This document shows positions 37,815-50,821 of a DNA stretch of 64,000 nt, piece after piece. A program made the translations under genes and the position numbers. The DNA lies in the NCBI GenBank assembly GCA_008933995.1, contig WARS01000071.1:6520350-6584349 (forward strand), written 5' to 3'. Below the pieces are notes generated by a model. That model saw only the letters and a list, made by a program, of their open reading frames with translations. It was not told the origin of the DNA and did no database searches. The stretch comes from Datnioides undecimradiatus (lineage: Eukaryota; Chordata; Actinopteri; Lobotiformes; Datnioididae). Numbering within the stretch: the first letter of the stretch is position 1; every line of letters begins with the position of its first letter.

Positions 37815-38234
37815 CTTTGAAAGGATCATAAAGTGATCATTCGTGGGTGTATAAACGTTACTGGTGATATATAAATTCAATTCTGATTTAGCGCCCAGTC
37901 CAGTCTCTATTGGACAAGTTTCTCAGATCTTCTATGAGGCAGTTTTAATTATTCAGAGCACCATTATCATGCAGCATATCAGGGAGGTGAGACTTGAAGT
38001 GTATAATGGAGGAGGCTTGCTCAATAAAACTTCAGCGAGGAGAGATTATTGATTTGCAAGCTTTTATTTGGATCTACTTTCCTGGACTGAATCCGGCCAG
38101 AGGAAAATATATGCAGTGTGAAAATATACTCTCCCACTAGCATTTGGCATGCACCACACCTCTCAATCACTATTTTAACCAGTTTAACCTCCTCACTTTT
38201 AATCTACTTGTAAATAACAATAGCAGCATTTTGC

Positions 38235-38480
38235 CTAAACAGACATGGAGTAAACAATGACGACCTACCATCAGACACATTGTCCCCTATTGTCTCACGC
38301 TCGACACAATCCTCATCAGTCGCAGGAAGCTTTAGAGGAGTTGTCATCTTATGCAGATTGGAGAAGTAAATGTCACTGCTTGAACAATGGTAGTATAATA
38401 ACCTTAATAAACTTGACTACAGCAGTAAATGATTATGGCAACATCCTGTTTTCAGGTGACGTGAAAGAATCATGCAGGAA
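38235..38480. repeat. Second copy of the diverged direct repeat
   Basis: This is the counterpart of 34355-34630: GTCCCCTATTGTCTCACGCT, GGAAGCTTTAG, AACAATGGTAGTATAA, GACTACAGCAGTAAATGATT. It lies just upstream, in the sense of transcription, of the first sure mdfic2 exon. Confidence 0.6.
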
Positions 38481-39159
38481 GTGTTTCTCAAAGTGCCCGT
38501 ATACTGAGTTTGAAAATGAACAAAACACACATTGCTCTACGAATACTGCCAAATAATTTCCTTTTAAGATTACCTGCTTGGTTAAATATCCAACAGTGTA
38601 ATCCGTGGCATCTGCAACTGCGAACCCCTCTGAGCTGGAGCTTTGGCACCTCCCATCGTCATGCACACACCCACACTGTGAGCACAGTCCACATCGATCA
38701 ATACTCGCCACTCAGGAAGCACAGCTACAAATCTGTGATGGCATAATGCATGGAAGATCCATTCAATTATGGCATTATGTCAATAGAAAGTCAAGCCAGG
38801 CCTCTTGTCAAACACCTGGATATAGCAAGTAATGACAGGCAAGACTTGCATAGAATTAGCTTACCACAATTTATTACCTTCCCTCAACCACTGCGTCCAA
38901 CACCGCAGTGGTTTCTAGGCCACTTGTTTGACCACCTGTGCTGACAGCACACAGGCAAATTTGTCGTCGTACAACAGTTTAACACACTTTCCATCCAGCG
39001 TGTTTGCTTTCTTCTGTTACCTTCCATTAAGAAGCTGGTGGTGGGTGAGAGAGGCGGGGCTGCAGTCAAAACTGCACCCAGCCACACCGTCGTCACGTGG
39101 AACACCACGGCGGTCAAAGACTAAAGACGCTTACAGCTATAGACATTTATCATGAGGAA

Positions 39160-39857
39160 TTTATTATTCATAGAGATGCATTGGTTTACAATAATGGTAA
39201 ATCTATATTATCTACTCTTACAAGCTCAGTTAGAGCAAATTCAACAATGTTCGTGGAAGGGGTGAAAAAAGACCAACAAGTATAAAGAAGCTACGTATTC
39301 TTCTGATCAATTGATTGATTATACCTTAAATACAAATATATCAGATCATGTTGGCAGTGAACATTTTCATTGTTAAAGCGTGTTTTTTTTTTTTACTTCC
39401 TCTACAAATTTTTTTTTTATATATATTATGACTACTAAAATAAAATCAGGTAGTGTGGCCCCAACATAGCATAAAGTAGCTATACAGAGTTGGAGGGGAA
39501 ACTTTCCATTGTGAAGTGCTAACTATCAATGTTCCCTTTTCCTTTGGCTTCTCTGCTCATCATGGTCCTTTTGTGTACAGATATATAAAATAAGAAAAAA
39601 AAAAAAAATCATGGAGACAGTTTCACAAATGTTGTGATCTCACTCTACTGTACAGAAAGAATCGAGATCCAGTTTAACGAAAAGAAAAAAAAAAACATAA
39701 GAAATGCTGATAAATACGAAAAAAAAAACAAATCCCCCAAGAAGAAAGTGTTTGGTTAATGTAGATGAAGCAGTTGTTTTTTTGGAAACGTTTGTAATAC
39801 AAAGTCACACGGGCTGTGAGCGAGGCGGCCTTGCAGCTGAGAACTTGGACCTCGCAG
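39160..39857 (-). other. foxp1: Probable foxp1 3'UTR
   Basis: Downstream of the foxp1 stop (39860-39858) the DNA is AT-rich with homopolymer A and T runs and no coding exon. A minus-strand AATAAA is present at 39165-39160. The end of the transcript is inferred from this signal only. Confidence 0.35.
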
Positions 39858-42800
39858 TCAGAGAGAAGGCACGCGATCGAAATGAAGGTTGGGCCTCTCC
39901 GGGCTGCCGTTGTCTTCATCTTGGTTCATCTCTGGGCTGTGGCCGTGCTCGTCTGTGCTCTCCGGAGATTCGTAGGGATAATTTTCACATATCTCCTCGT
40001 CCTCCTGCTCCTCTTTAATGCTGGTTTGATAAACACGCAGGGGGGGAAAATGCAATCAGGCCTTGTGATCATGTAATTAGATTAAATCACAGCTGAGTCA
40101 AACACACTGAGGAGATCAGAGAATGTAGCTCTGGAGCTGACACTCACAACGCCTGTGGAGGGGACTGTGTTGCACTGCTGTCACTTTGGTATCCAGATCC
40201 ATTACCAAGGGCTCCATTCATCTGCTCCTGCAGAATATGAGGCAGGGAGTGTAATGGGATGCTGCCTTTAGAGGCTGGGTTGTAGAGAGAGCTGCTCCCA
40301 TCAAGACCACCACTCTGAAAAACAGAACATTCTCAGGTTTTATATATAATACTGCACCAACAGAGAACAGACCGATGCCATACACAGTGTAGGAGCCATG
40401 CACGGCACTTCTGCTCTGTATGTACACTGCAACAGCCAAATGCTGGACACACACTCTTAATTTATGATGCACTGTTCAAAAACAGAGCTCATCTGAAATA
40501 TCAGATGTTTCTTACCTGAGGAGCAGATCCAGCTAAACTCTGACGGTTCTGTGAGCTCTTCAGCAGAGATCTGTTGGTACAGAGATGCAACAAAACGCTC
40601 TGTTTAAATTAGAATCAACACCTAAAGGAGCCGCCGTAAGCGCCGTACTCTGGGACTGGCCTTATATCAAGAACAATATTTGTTGCACTTAAAATTCAGC
40701 GTTCACTAAAGCCCTTCACCAAACAGAAACTGTCCGATCAAAGCTTAGCAACCATAACCGGGCACAACAGGCCTGTCAAGCTTTGGTTTTATTCACAGGT
40801 TGCTATAGTAACTACTCAATGTAGAGTGATACTCAGTATCTAAAGAGGTTGGAGGGTCTTGTGTCTTTTTTTAAGCCTCTCTAAAAAACCAGAGTGCATG
40901 GAAAGAATCAGACAGTATGTTTACGAGCTCTAATGTAATCCGCAAACATTAGCGCGGCCTGCTAACACTGGAGACCAAACCTGGCGTCTGAGATAGCGTT
41001 ACATACGTGTAGCTTTCGCTTGTCAAACGCATCACTTGGGTCATCATCCCACAAGCCATTTCTCTTGCAACCTTAAAGTGTAGTTTAAAAAAAATGATTT
41101 AATAATGAGCATACATCTGACCTCAAGCACGTAAGCTTAGCAGCTAAAAAGGGTCATGACAGAAATAAACACCAGTCTAAAAGTCATTTTTTCTTGTCAT
41201 ACTTAATAATACTAGGAAAAGCAGCTCTGCGATGCTCTGGAAGCTCTACAATGCACTAGAATGCTGTTTATTTCCATACCTTTTACATGTATTACCAGCT
41301 GGTGAAGGCGCTGACTTTTAGTCTTTGAATATAATATGATGTAGCTGATAAGCGCCTGTTTTAAAACCCTGTTTGCAGGGTTCTTGTTCTACGACGATGA
41401 TGCTCATGATGCTAACATTAGCTCGATTTGCTTGCTACAGCTGGTAAAATCTACCAGCAACAGTTGTCATTTCAGTCCGAAAACACTGTCAGTAGCCAGG
41501 AAGAAATAACAAGCCTGCATTTGTCTGAAATCAGACACTTATTTTTAAAAAAGGAAAATCAATCAAAAGTTCAAGTGGCGAATCTGCCACTGTGACCGTT
41601 ATGAGCTGCATATGTGCACCATGCTAGAATGGGAAACTTGACTTCCATAGCAACTGTAACTGTGGGGTGGCATGGTTTAATAAACAGCACCGTGCCCTGA
41701 AACGGCTGGCACCGCGAGCAACTGCCAACACACACACACAGTAGATTTCCGTGTCTGTTTGCTTAATAAAATACATACACATACACAAGTTGAGAGCCTG
41801 AGTCATCGTGGCAAGCCGTGACAAACCAGCTGGCATTTCTGACCACCTGCTGACGGTGGTGGTTCAGACCCATTGAGGTTGGCAACCTGCAGCGGATGTG
41901 GCACTTCACTTTGTTCGCGAAGGCATCCGTGGTCTTGTGTGAACACGCCGATTTTGGTTTTGTGTGCAGCGCGCTCAGACTTTGCCTTAGAAAACTTGCT
42001 TACAGTAAACACTGTGTGTACAGATTAGGTGGAGCCAGAGGGTCGGTGCCAGGCTTCCTCTGACTACTAGTTCTATTTGAAAACACACAGGGCTTCATGT
42101 CCAAGGTGCACTTACCCGTTACCAGCAGTCTTCTGGGGCCTTCTTCTGTGGAACTCAATCTCATCAACAGTCCACACGGCTCCCTTTACATTTTCCAAAC
42201 GTACAAAGCATTTATGGAGGCTGAGATTGTGTCTGACAGCATTCTGGAAGATTAAAGACAAAAAATGGAGAAAACTGCATTTTAATGCAACCAAATTATT
42301 ATATACACATTTTCTGTTTTATACATGAATGTATCTATGGACAGCTAATATGTACAAGCGTTCATACCTTCCAAGTCGCTGCGTTGCGCCTGAAATAAGC
42401 AAAGTTTCTTGTGAACCAGTTGTAGATTTCGTTTAATGTCAGCTGATTGCGAGGAGATTCAAATATCGCCTGAAAAAGAACAAAGGGCATGTCAGAGATC
42501 CTGCAAACCAAACAGTTATGTGTGTGTGTGTGTGTGTGTGTGTGAAATAAGAGAAGCACACGTTACCTGTCTTATGAGAGAGGCATATGTAAAGGGAGGT
42601 CGGACTTCTGTGCTCAAGTAGAACTCCTTATTATCGACTATGTCTGTGGAAAAACATGAACAAGCAGTATTTAAACATTAACATTACAGAAAACGAGCAG
42701 GAAATAAGGAAGAAACATTTCAAGTGACAGAAAATACAACTGATATTTTACAAATAATGCAGTTGAAATAAAACACAATAAATATTTAAACCATTTCTCT

Positions 42801-43962
42801 GATTCCTATGAAATTACGTTCACATGCATCGTCACGTCCCAGCGATAGAAAGCGCCTTATTAATTAGGTTCTAATTGTTATGAGTGTTACCTTGGCTCAC
42901 AGAGCGGCTATATCGCCTCCGTACAGGGGTTCCAGTGAACATGCTATTGGGAGTGAGGACTGAAGGGGATTCAGAGAGCGGCGTCAGGGGTGTGGATGGC
43001 GCCGTGGCACTCTGAGACACACTCATAGGAGGAGGGCCTTTGGGCAATGTTGCCTGGGAGAAGGATACGTTAGACACCAGATTGACCTGAAAAAAAAAAA
43101 AAAAAGGCAAAGCAGTTAAGTCAGGAGAACGTCAGTGTAGCTACAAGCAAAACAATATTTATTTTAATTGAAGGAAAGAGTCATAGCAGGTACTTACAGG
43201 CTGCGCTGCGGGTTTGGGCTCAGAGGACTTGAGATGAGCCATCATAGCTTGCAGTCGCTCTTTGTCCTTTTTCAACTGTGTTAGAAAAGAAGACCGAAAT
43301 AGAAGTCGAGATTTCGTGAATTCGTGGCTTGTGTTAAATGACGAAATGCCATTCTGTGTGGGAATTACGTTTTTTCTGGCATCCTGCGGAGTGTAATTAT
43401 CTAAAGACATCACTTCTGTTTCAGGCCTGGTGTGAAAACACCACCACTGCTGACTTTTAACCATCCACTGAGTTTTTGGCAAGCTCCTCCTCTTCTTTTT
43501 CCAAAGTTTTAAAAGGAGAACTGGTTCCTCTACTACTGCACCACTCAACACTGTACACTTGGCAGAGTAACCACTGCTAATAAATCAATTGCGTTTGTTT
43601 TTCTTTTTGTTGTTTACTTTTAAAAAAAGAAATATTAAAGGCTAAGTTATGAGAAAATCAAAACGTACCTGTAATTCCAGCTGCTGAACCACCTGCATCT
43701 GTACACGACACTGTGCTGTACTCTTGTCATCCAGCGTATGTTCACTGTTCAAATGTCTGCAGACAAACAAATTCAAAATTACGACATGCCTTAGGGAGCA
43801 CCACATGCCGTACATGCTGGGAGTTGTGTTAGAAAGATGCAAAATAACCCTCAAGAACAATTTGATTTCAATTTGAAAAACATTCCCGCAGCAGAAAAGA
43901 AGAAAATACATTAATAGTGAAATAAGAGGAAATAATGTTTTGCCCTTTAAAATGTGACAGCT

Positions 43963-44007
<45 letters not shown>

Positions 44008-47000
44008 TATATACATATATACATTTCCTGTATCGGTGCCACTGCACATCACAGATGTGAAGGAACACTTCACCAGCTTCATAGGTGTGCAAACTTTCAC
44101 CACTCACTTGAGAAATGCCTGAAAGTCTCCAAAGACAGTCTCACAGCCGGGCCATTTACACATGCCGTTTCCATACAGAGGGTGGCTATTCTGTGCGTTT
44201 TCATCAAGTGAGCCACTATGGTTAAAACAAACAAAAAAAAACAAACAGTGAGTAATAACATGTCAGAGTCAACATGTTAATGCTCAAAAACAATAAAAAC
44301 AGGACATATACACAACACTGAAGTTCAGATGGGACTTTATGAATTACTAAAGTACCTTTCTTTCCTCTTCAGAAGAGCATGATGACCATTGGTGGTCGAT
44401 TGCTGGCTGAAAGACTCTCTGGTGTCTCCACCAGTAGACAGGATGCTACCATTCTCACAACCTGAAATTGCACATATACACTATAAATAAAGTACGGTGT
44501 GGTGGTACAGTGAGGAACCATCACATTTGCATGAGACAGTTTGTATTTAGCTTTAGATCACGAGATCAAAATCTCAGTAAGAGCTCTCGCTAATGCAGTC
44601 TAGAACATTTCTGCAACATCATCCTCTTCTTCTTATAATATTCAGTTTTTGCTGAAGCTGATTTCCAGAAGGTTACTCAGTCCGCTCTCATCTCAGTATA
44701 ATGCATGCACGGGTCCATAGTTTAAAAGTTACATTGACCCTTGCCTCATTGTTTACCTAGAATCTAAAAATCCCGTCACGTGTGAGCACCAGCTGCTGTA
44801 ATTTACCTACATTTATAAGTGAGCGCCGCAGTAATGACTGTAACACGGCATACCTGGGGCTGCAATGGGGCTGGTGGGAAGGACAGACAACAGGCCTTGT
44901 CTCTGCAGGTTGAGGAGATGTTGCTGCTGCACCTGAAGGAGCTGCTGCTGGATGGCAATCTGCTGGGCTGTCAGCTGTGATGGGGAGATAACACAACACC
45001 CATCAGGAAATGTCTTCACACCAAATACAGTTTATTTTGGGTTTCGTAGACTGTTTGGTTCAGGAGAGATATCTTTGTCTAAGATAAACTAATTCTGCAA
45101 ATATGATGGAGAATCTCTAGGGTTAAGAGACAAAACACTGGACATATTTTGTAGGACACATACACACACGAGCTCTGCCTCACTAGGCCAGGTGCTGTCC
45201 ATCACTAAGCTTGCAACTGCAATGAAATCAGCTATTTAAAGAAAAAAGATCTGTTTCATCAGTGATCAAGGGTGTTACCGCTCGTTTTTTAATAGCTCTT
45301 TCATTCTCTACAGGTCAAACCCAGTGAGCGAAAACAAGCTACAACGTTTTCTCCATTTCGCCAAACACTGTAGATGGAAGAAATGCCCGATTCGTTTTCA
45401 GTCGACTGGATAAAACCCTACACGCAGCACATTTCTGCTCAGAGCACATCAAATTACCAAACTTTCTGCCTCGAGCGCTCGGCCAAGCACCTACTTGTGA
45501 TTTTTCGTTAATTTCAAACAGAAAGTGTCAAGGCGGCACGTGGAGGGGTGGGATTTCAGGACACACAGGGGTAGCCAAGATTGAGGATATCAGGTTACCA
45601 CGCACATACATGTAAACAACTGATGCGTGAGCGTGTTTTGGCTGTTTTGAAACATGACACACACATTTGCTGACAACCGAACGGGCACGTTAAGTCCACA
45701 AGACCACAAGTGTGGGCGCTGGGAACGAGCAACACGTAGTTTCTGAACATGTGATGCACTTCAAATGGATAAACTGAAGGTACCTGACGTGGAAGAATAG
45801 CACGTACCAGCCTTTACACTAATTGGAAGTCATTACAAATTAGCACCTTACACAGCTAAAAACACCTCCTATGTAATCCTGGCGTGTAACTGTTAAGAGT
45901 TTCGCCCTCGAGCGACGTGCCTTTCCTTGCGAAACTCACAACAACCTACGTTACACCTTGAGGTCACAAAGAACTGGATATTTTAAAAGTGATGCAGTAA
46001 CTGGTTTTAACAATTGCTTTGATTTTAGTATTAAGTATGTTGTGATTTAGTCTTAGTTCTATTGAACTAAATCAAACCAGACCTAATTCAGGAATTAATC
46101 AAACTCTTGGCATAGTAAGTGTGGCTACAATGATCAAATATGCACGAAGAGATAAAAAATAATCCTCCAATGAAGCAAAGTTACCTCTTGGCTAACAATC
46201 CCGGCATTCTTCTGTTGCAGCAGCTGCATATTTAGCTGCTCTTGCTGATTCTTGAAGACCTCTTGAATTTGTTGCTGCAGAAACGTTGACAAAGTTTGGG
46301 TCAAGCGAAAACAGAGGCATCGCGTTTCTACGTGAACAAACACATTGCGTTACTCAAGATACCATACCTGGTGTAACATGAGTGCTTTCTGCTGCTGGAG
46401 CAGGGCTTGGAGCTGCTGAGGACTGAGGATCTGCTGCTGTGGTGTCTGCTGCAGCTGCTGTGGGGCCTCTGCTGGTGGGGTCATCATTGACAATGACACT
46501 GGAACCTGTATAGTGCATGAGTGCATAACGACAAGTTGAAATCCATTCCACGATAAACAAGAAAATAGATAAGAATATACATGTACCCAGGCTGCTCGGG
46601 GTTTGTCTACGTGCATGTAAGCTGCTTTCATTCAATACATTTGGATTGCTTTCTGGTGGAGACAATCAGCGCGTTTACATGTAAACAAGAAACCGTATCT
46701 CACAGTCCTTCACCTCCAACCTAATTTCTTGATCACGCGTTTAACAAAGTTTCTAACAAGGATTTTAACAGGAGCACACGTGCAAGAGACACATTTGAGA
46801 ACAGAAAGGTTTCACTGTGACGCCGGAGCTGCATGATAAAAAAAAAAACAACCGTCATTACTTGTAAAGGTTCGCCCCTTGTATCCAGAATAGTTAAATC
46901 CAGAGCACAGTTAAAAGTGAATTTGAAATAAACAGGTCTAAATGAGTTTCCACAGCTGAACAGTGTTTCATTTGTTTCAGAGATTTAAAAAAAAAAAAAC

Positions 47001-50000
47001 CCCACACACACACACACACACCAGTACACACACACAGACACATTTCTCACTACAGAGGCTGTCCTCTCCATCAACTGCAGTTTGTGATGATGTTTAAGAA
47101 ACAATAAACTCAGCGATTCAGTGTGAAACGCTTCATTAATATGACAGTGGACAGCGTAAGATGCTAGTTTTTTAATTAAGGTGCACAGAAATGACACATT
47201 AGAAACATAAAACAGGGAAAGACACAAAATATATATATAAAGCAGTGACACAGCAAATGCAGCCATAAATATGTAGTAACCAGGTTATATCAGAGTCTTT
47301 TCCCTTGAGAGGGTGCACTATGGGCTCCAGTGCATGGTCAATCACTTGCTATGAAAACCAATATACAATTTCAAACTGTCTTATCTTTTCCTGTGTAGGG
47401 CTGCAACTAAACATCAACGCCATTATCGATTAATCTGACAAATATTTCCTCGATGCATTGACTATAAGCTTTGATGTTCAAATGCCAGAACATATTGAAA
47501 AATGTGATAATTTCCCTTCAGAAGTCTTTGTCTGAGCACAAAACCCAAAGCTTTGCAGTTTACTACTGCGTTTAAAAGCATCAAAGCTGCACGTTTGAAA
47601 AGCCAGAACCAGCAAGTGTCTGAAACTGTGGCTTAAAATGACTGAAACCATTATTCTGCTATCAAAATAACCGCTGCTCAGTTAATCAACTTATCATTGC
47701 AGCTCTACTCCTATCCCTCTTATTCAAATTACAAATAATTACTCACAGCACTGCTTTTTATTATCCTCAATTCACTGGTCAATCTGGCATGCTGAACTCA
47801 TCTCTACTGCCGTGTCAGCTAAAAATGAACTGAACAGCAAAAACAACAACAACAACAACAACAACACTGAATGGCTTCAGGGAATTAGAACTCCATCAAA
47901 ACAACAACAACCAGTACCACGAAAACAACAACAACAACATCATCCTCTGCTAGGCATGCAGCAATTACGGCACCATCCCCCTCACTGTCAAGCCTCACAG
48001 CTCAAGGGATGTTTACAGTAAACATAAACAGAGTAATCAAAATTGCACAGAGATATAAATAATGAATAAAAAAGCATACAGAGCCTGTTTATGAAAACAG
48101 AACTTGAGATTCGTATTTTAATTAAGGTCTGAACCACAAACAAACATTTCTCTCCAAGGCAGAGTCTGTTTTGAATCGGGTAAACAAACTGACAGTGAAT
48201 TTCACACAGGCTTTGGGCTAACAATAACAGATGACTGCCTCCTAGTTTGTCCTTTCTTATGAAATTCAATGCTGCAGAGGTGGCCACCAAAGCAATGAAA
48301 ACAGGTCTATCCCACAAACACAGCCAGTTGGCCCCTCAATTTTTCTGTGGACACCATCAACACAACAACAGCCTTTGCCTAATCCCTGTTGCCATGGTAC
48401 CCAGCAAGTCCAAACATCTTCTGTTGTTGTTATTGTTGAAAGTCATACCAGTGAGCAACTGAGTGTAAACACAGATCTGTTCCCGCAGGACTGGTCTTTT
48501 GAACTCTGTGCTGACTGACAGCAAATAGAAACACTGAAAACTTGCTGAAAAGCAAACACAATACATTTTCCTTTATGAGATTTAATACGTATTAAAATGC
48601 CCTAATGGGTGTGGCTCGCAAGAGGGTGACATTTGCAAAAACACAAACAGTCGGTAATAAACTCAACTCAAGATTTAATAAGTTCTAAAAATAAATCACA
48701 CACGCAGACAAACGTGACATTGCTTTCACTGACGGACACACGTTTTAACGATTTAAACCTGACTAAAAATAACCTTTTATAATCTTACAGTATAAATACA
48801 GAAAGAGTTGAACAAACCTGAGAGTCCCCATTGAAAAGTCTGTCTGGCACTGAAATACAAAGCAACGCCTGACAAACTAACAGAGCTTCACTAACCTAAA
48901 TGGTGTGAGCATAAACAAAACTAACAATATAACACTGATCCCTCCGCCCACCAGGAGATGTGCTCTCCCTCCCCCTCTGAACCTCACTGCAACCTCCCCC
49001 TATCACTCTGCTCCCCTTCAGCAGGGACATAAAACAATGCGGTTTGGAGAAAGATAATCAAAGCGAGAAGTTCAGAAATAAATGTACATGTATTCGACTT
49101 GCTCATACAGCACCACGCTGTCTGTCCTGTGTCCTCTATCATCAACCTGGCGTGTGGCTGTATCAAAAGATGTGGACATCTGATATACCACACCGGCTGT
49201 GCATAAACTGAAGTATATCGAATGCTACTGTAATTCACAGTTTTGTGGGGTGAAAGCAGCTGCAGCACTTGCAGAACGCATTTACACATGCCCGTCAGCC
49301 GCCGCATGGTGCTGCAACAAAGTCACAGAAATGCAATCGACAGTCAAAACAAAACCTTTCTGAACACGGCATAATTTGTCATCGGGGATTCAACAAATGA
49401 CTCATTATCTAAGAATCACCAGTTATATTTTTGGTTAACTGTTTGGGCTGAAAATAAGAATCTTACATATTAAGAAATCCTTACATTTGAAAAGCTGGTG
49501 GCTCGCTCCTGTCCAACTTTTAGCTTTAAATATAGGCAGAAATCACAGCTTTGGTGTCAAGATCCAAACTATATGCAAATATGTTTAACCACACATTTGT
49601 TCTAAGCTTTGATTAGACTTCTTTAATGATAATATCACCAACAACAGCAAGTCACTGAGAGCAGTGGAGCACCAAACCGAATCGGCATGGAACCCAAATG
49701 CGAAGTGATTTTTCTCTTACTTCTCAATCATGAAACAAACGTGAAAAATGGCTTTAACTGATACACGATAACTCGACCCAAATAAGCTCAAAGATCAGGA
49801 AAAAAACTGTGTTTATGGGCCATTTTAACCAATTCAATAACCCACAGAATATAGTTTATCACTCTGTTGAGTATACTGCACCATGCTTTAAACCTTGTCT
49901 GGGACTATGGTCAGTACCGATGTTTACAGATTATCTGATAATGTGAGGTGTTTACAGATCCAATCTTAAACCTTTCGCTATGAGTCACAGACTTCTCACA

Positions 50001-50806
50001 TCCGCCCCGAAATTTCAAACATGTTTAACATTTGAGATCTAAAATCTGAATGATTAGGCCTCTTCTTTATGCGCGGGACCAGTGACAGACAAGCATAGAT
50101 GCATTCGTGGAAACAAAGTGTGTGGAACAGAATGAGAGGGAAAACAGTTGTTGTACAGGTGGGTTGGCTACGGTCAAGCTTAAGGCTAACATTAGCTTGC
50201 ACAATACTAGATACTTAAACACTAGATCCTAAAACTAACAGTCTCAACACAATCTCACCTCCAGTTTTAATCCGGGTTTACATAGCTACCTGCTCTTATT
50301 AATATCTAGTAGTGTGTGATGCGACACATTTACAAAACTGAGATTAGAGAAAATAAACTCTGTGGAGAAATGTGTGTAGTCTGTGCAAGGCCTTGGCTGG
50401 TCATATTGTATTATAATTCGATGTTTGGTTTAGATACCCGTGTGGAAATTTGATGTGGTCATTGACTTATTATTATACATCAGATGTGCTGACAAAAGCA
50501 AACGAGGCCGACCTGCTTGCAGCTATGAACGTTTCTTTGCAACAGGAGTTACTCCTCACTTTAAGTCACGCACATTTTGAGTAATATGCAAAGACTGAGC
50601 AGTTCTTATATTAAAACATTTGTGAAAAATTATGCTTTTAAGTGCAACATATTGAACGGATGCAGCTGGGAATGACTGACCCTGGGTGCCTCTGGGGGAG
50701 GAGTCTGGCTGCTCCTCAGTCGACTCTCATTGTCAGTATTATTCCCGTTCTCTGTCTGACTTGCTGGAATGGTGCGGCTTGTTGGTTCTGACCCAGACTC
50801 ATGCAT
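39858..50806 (-). CDS. foxp1: Forkhead box P1-like transcription factor (15 coding exons)
   Basis: Nuclear repressor of the FOXP family. Coding exons (minus strand): 50806-50681, 46505-46368, 46274-46185, 44974-44854, 44461-44356, 44215-44108, 43756-43669, 43275-43198, 43086-42891, 42643-42567, 42469-42368, 42243-42116, 40570-40516, 40314-40148, 40020-39858. All phases agree: 1743 nt, 580 residues plus stop. Order: [12 protein letters not shown]-terminus, Q-rich exons, C2H2 zinc finger ([20 protein letters not shown]), leucine zipper ([20 protein letters not shown]), CtBP-like QPVNLVSNV, forkhead ([13 protein letters not shown] to EFHRRRPQK, about residues 360-446), acidic tail with SUMO-type FIKEE. 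Human FOXP1 has 677 residues: the ALQVARQ poly-Q exons and the ELQQLWKE linker are missing here. Synteny says FOXP1; the forkhead shows small changes (TRNFAYF for TRMFAYF). Probably one of two teleost ohnologs. Confidence 0.93.
42116..42643 (-). CDS. foxp1: foxp1 exons encoding the forkhead DNA-binding domain
   Basis: Three exons (42643-42567, 42469-42368, 42243-42116) encode [39 protein letters not shown], and [15 protein letters not shown] followed by [20 protein letters not shown]. The recognition helix [13 protein letters not shown] is unchanged from human FOXP1. FAYFRRN, the helix 2/3 hinge that allows FOXP domain swapping, is kept. Differences include Asn for Met before FAYF and Arg-Asn for Glu-Lys in helix 1. 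A (GT)n microsatellite (about 42519-42543) lies in the intron between the first two exons. Confidence 0.93.
42519..42543. repeat. (GT)n microsatellite
   Basis: GT dinucleotides in the 97-bp foxp1 intron that splits the forkhead coding region. Confidence 0.9.
43965..44005. repeat. (GT)n microsatellite
   Basis: About 20 GT dinucleotides in the foxp1 intron between the zinc-finger and zipper exons, running into a TATATACATA stretch. Confidence 0.9.
46999..47036. repeat. (CA)n microsatellite, interrupted
   Basis: CA dinucleotides after an A and C run in a foxp1 intron. Confidence 0.85.
47397..47710. mobile_element. Best-preserved copy of the AGGGCTGCAACTAA MITE family
   Basis: It starts TAGGGCTGCAACTAAACATC and ends ATCATTGCAGCTCTAC, an imperfect terminal inverted repeat. 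ATTATCGATTAATCTG is near the left end. About 310 bp, no coding capacity; located in a foxp1 intron. Confidence 0.65.
47842..47866. repeat. (CAA)n microsatellite with further CAA clusters
   Basis: Eight CAA triplets, with more CAA runs at about 47900-47939 on the same strand, in a foxp1 intron. In minus-strand reading they do not encode glutamine, so they are not a relic of the poly-Q exon. Confidence 0.85.
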
Positions 50807-50821
50807 CTGGACTTCACTGAC

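Larger units (their letters stand above)
46506..50680 (-). other. foxp1: foxp1 intron 2, no poly-Q exon found
   Basis: The start-codon exon ends and the VPVSLSMM exon begins on codon boundaries, so they join directly. No stretch with CAG-rich minus-strand coding (CTG-rich on plus) or ALQVARQ-like sequence was seen in these 4.2 kb. The intron carries the 47397 MITE and CAA clusters. Confidence 0.6.

Noticed and set aside
43642-44103. 153-codon minus-strand open frame with a run of Thr-His
   Set aside because: The (GT)n microsatellite keeps the frame open. Only the foxp1 exon 43669-43756 inside it is real.
47842-47940. CAA-rich stretch considered as the missing foxp1 poly-Q exon
   Set aside because: On the coding (minus) strand it reads GTT/TTG/TGT repeats, not glutamine codons, and has no splice borders.
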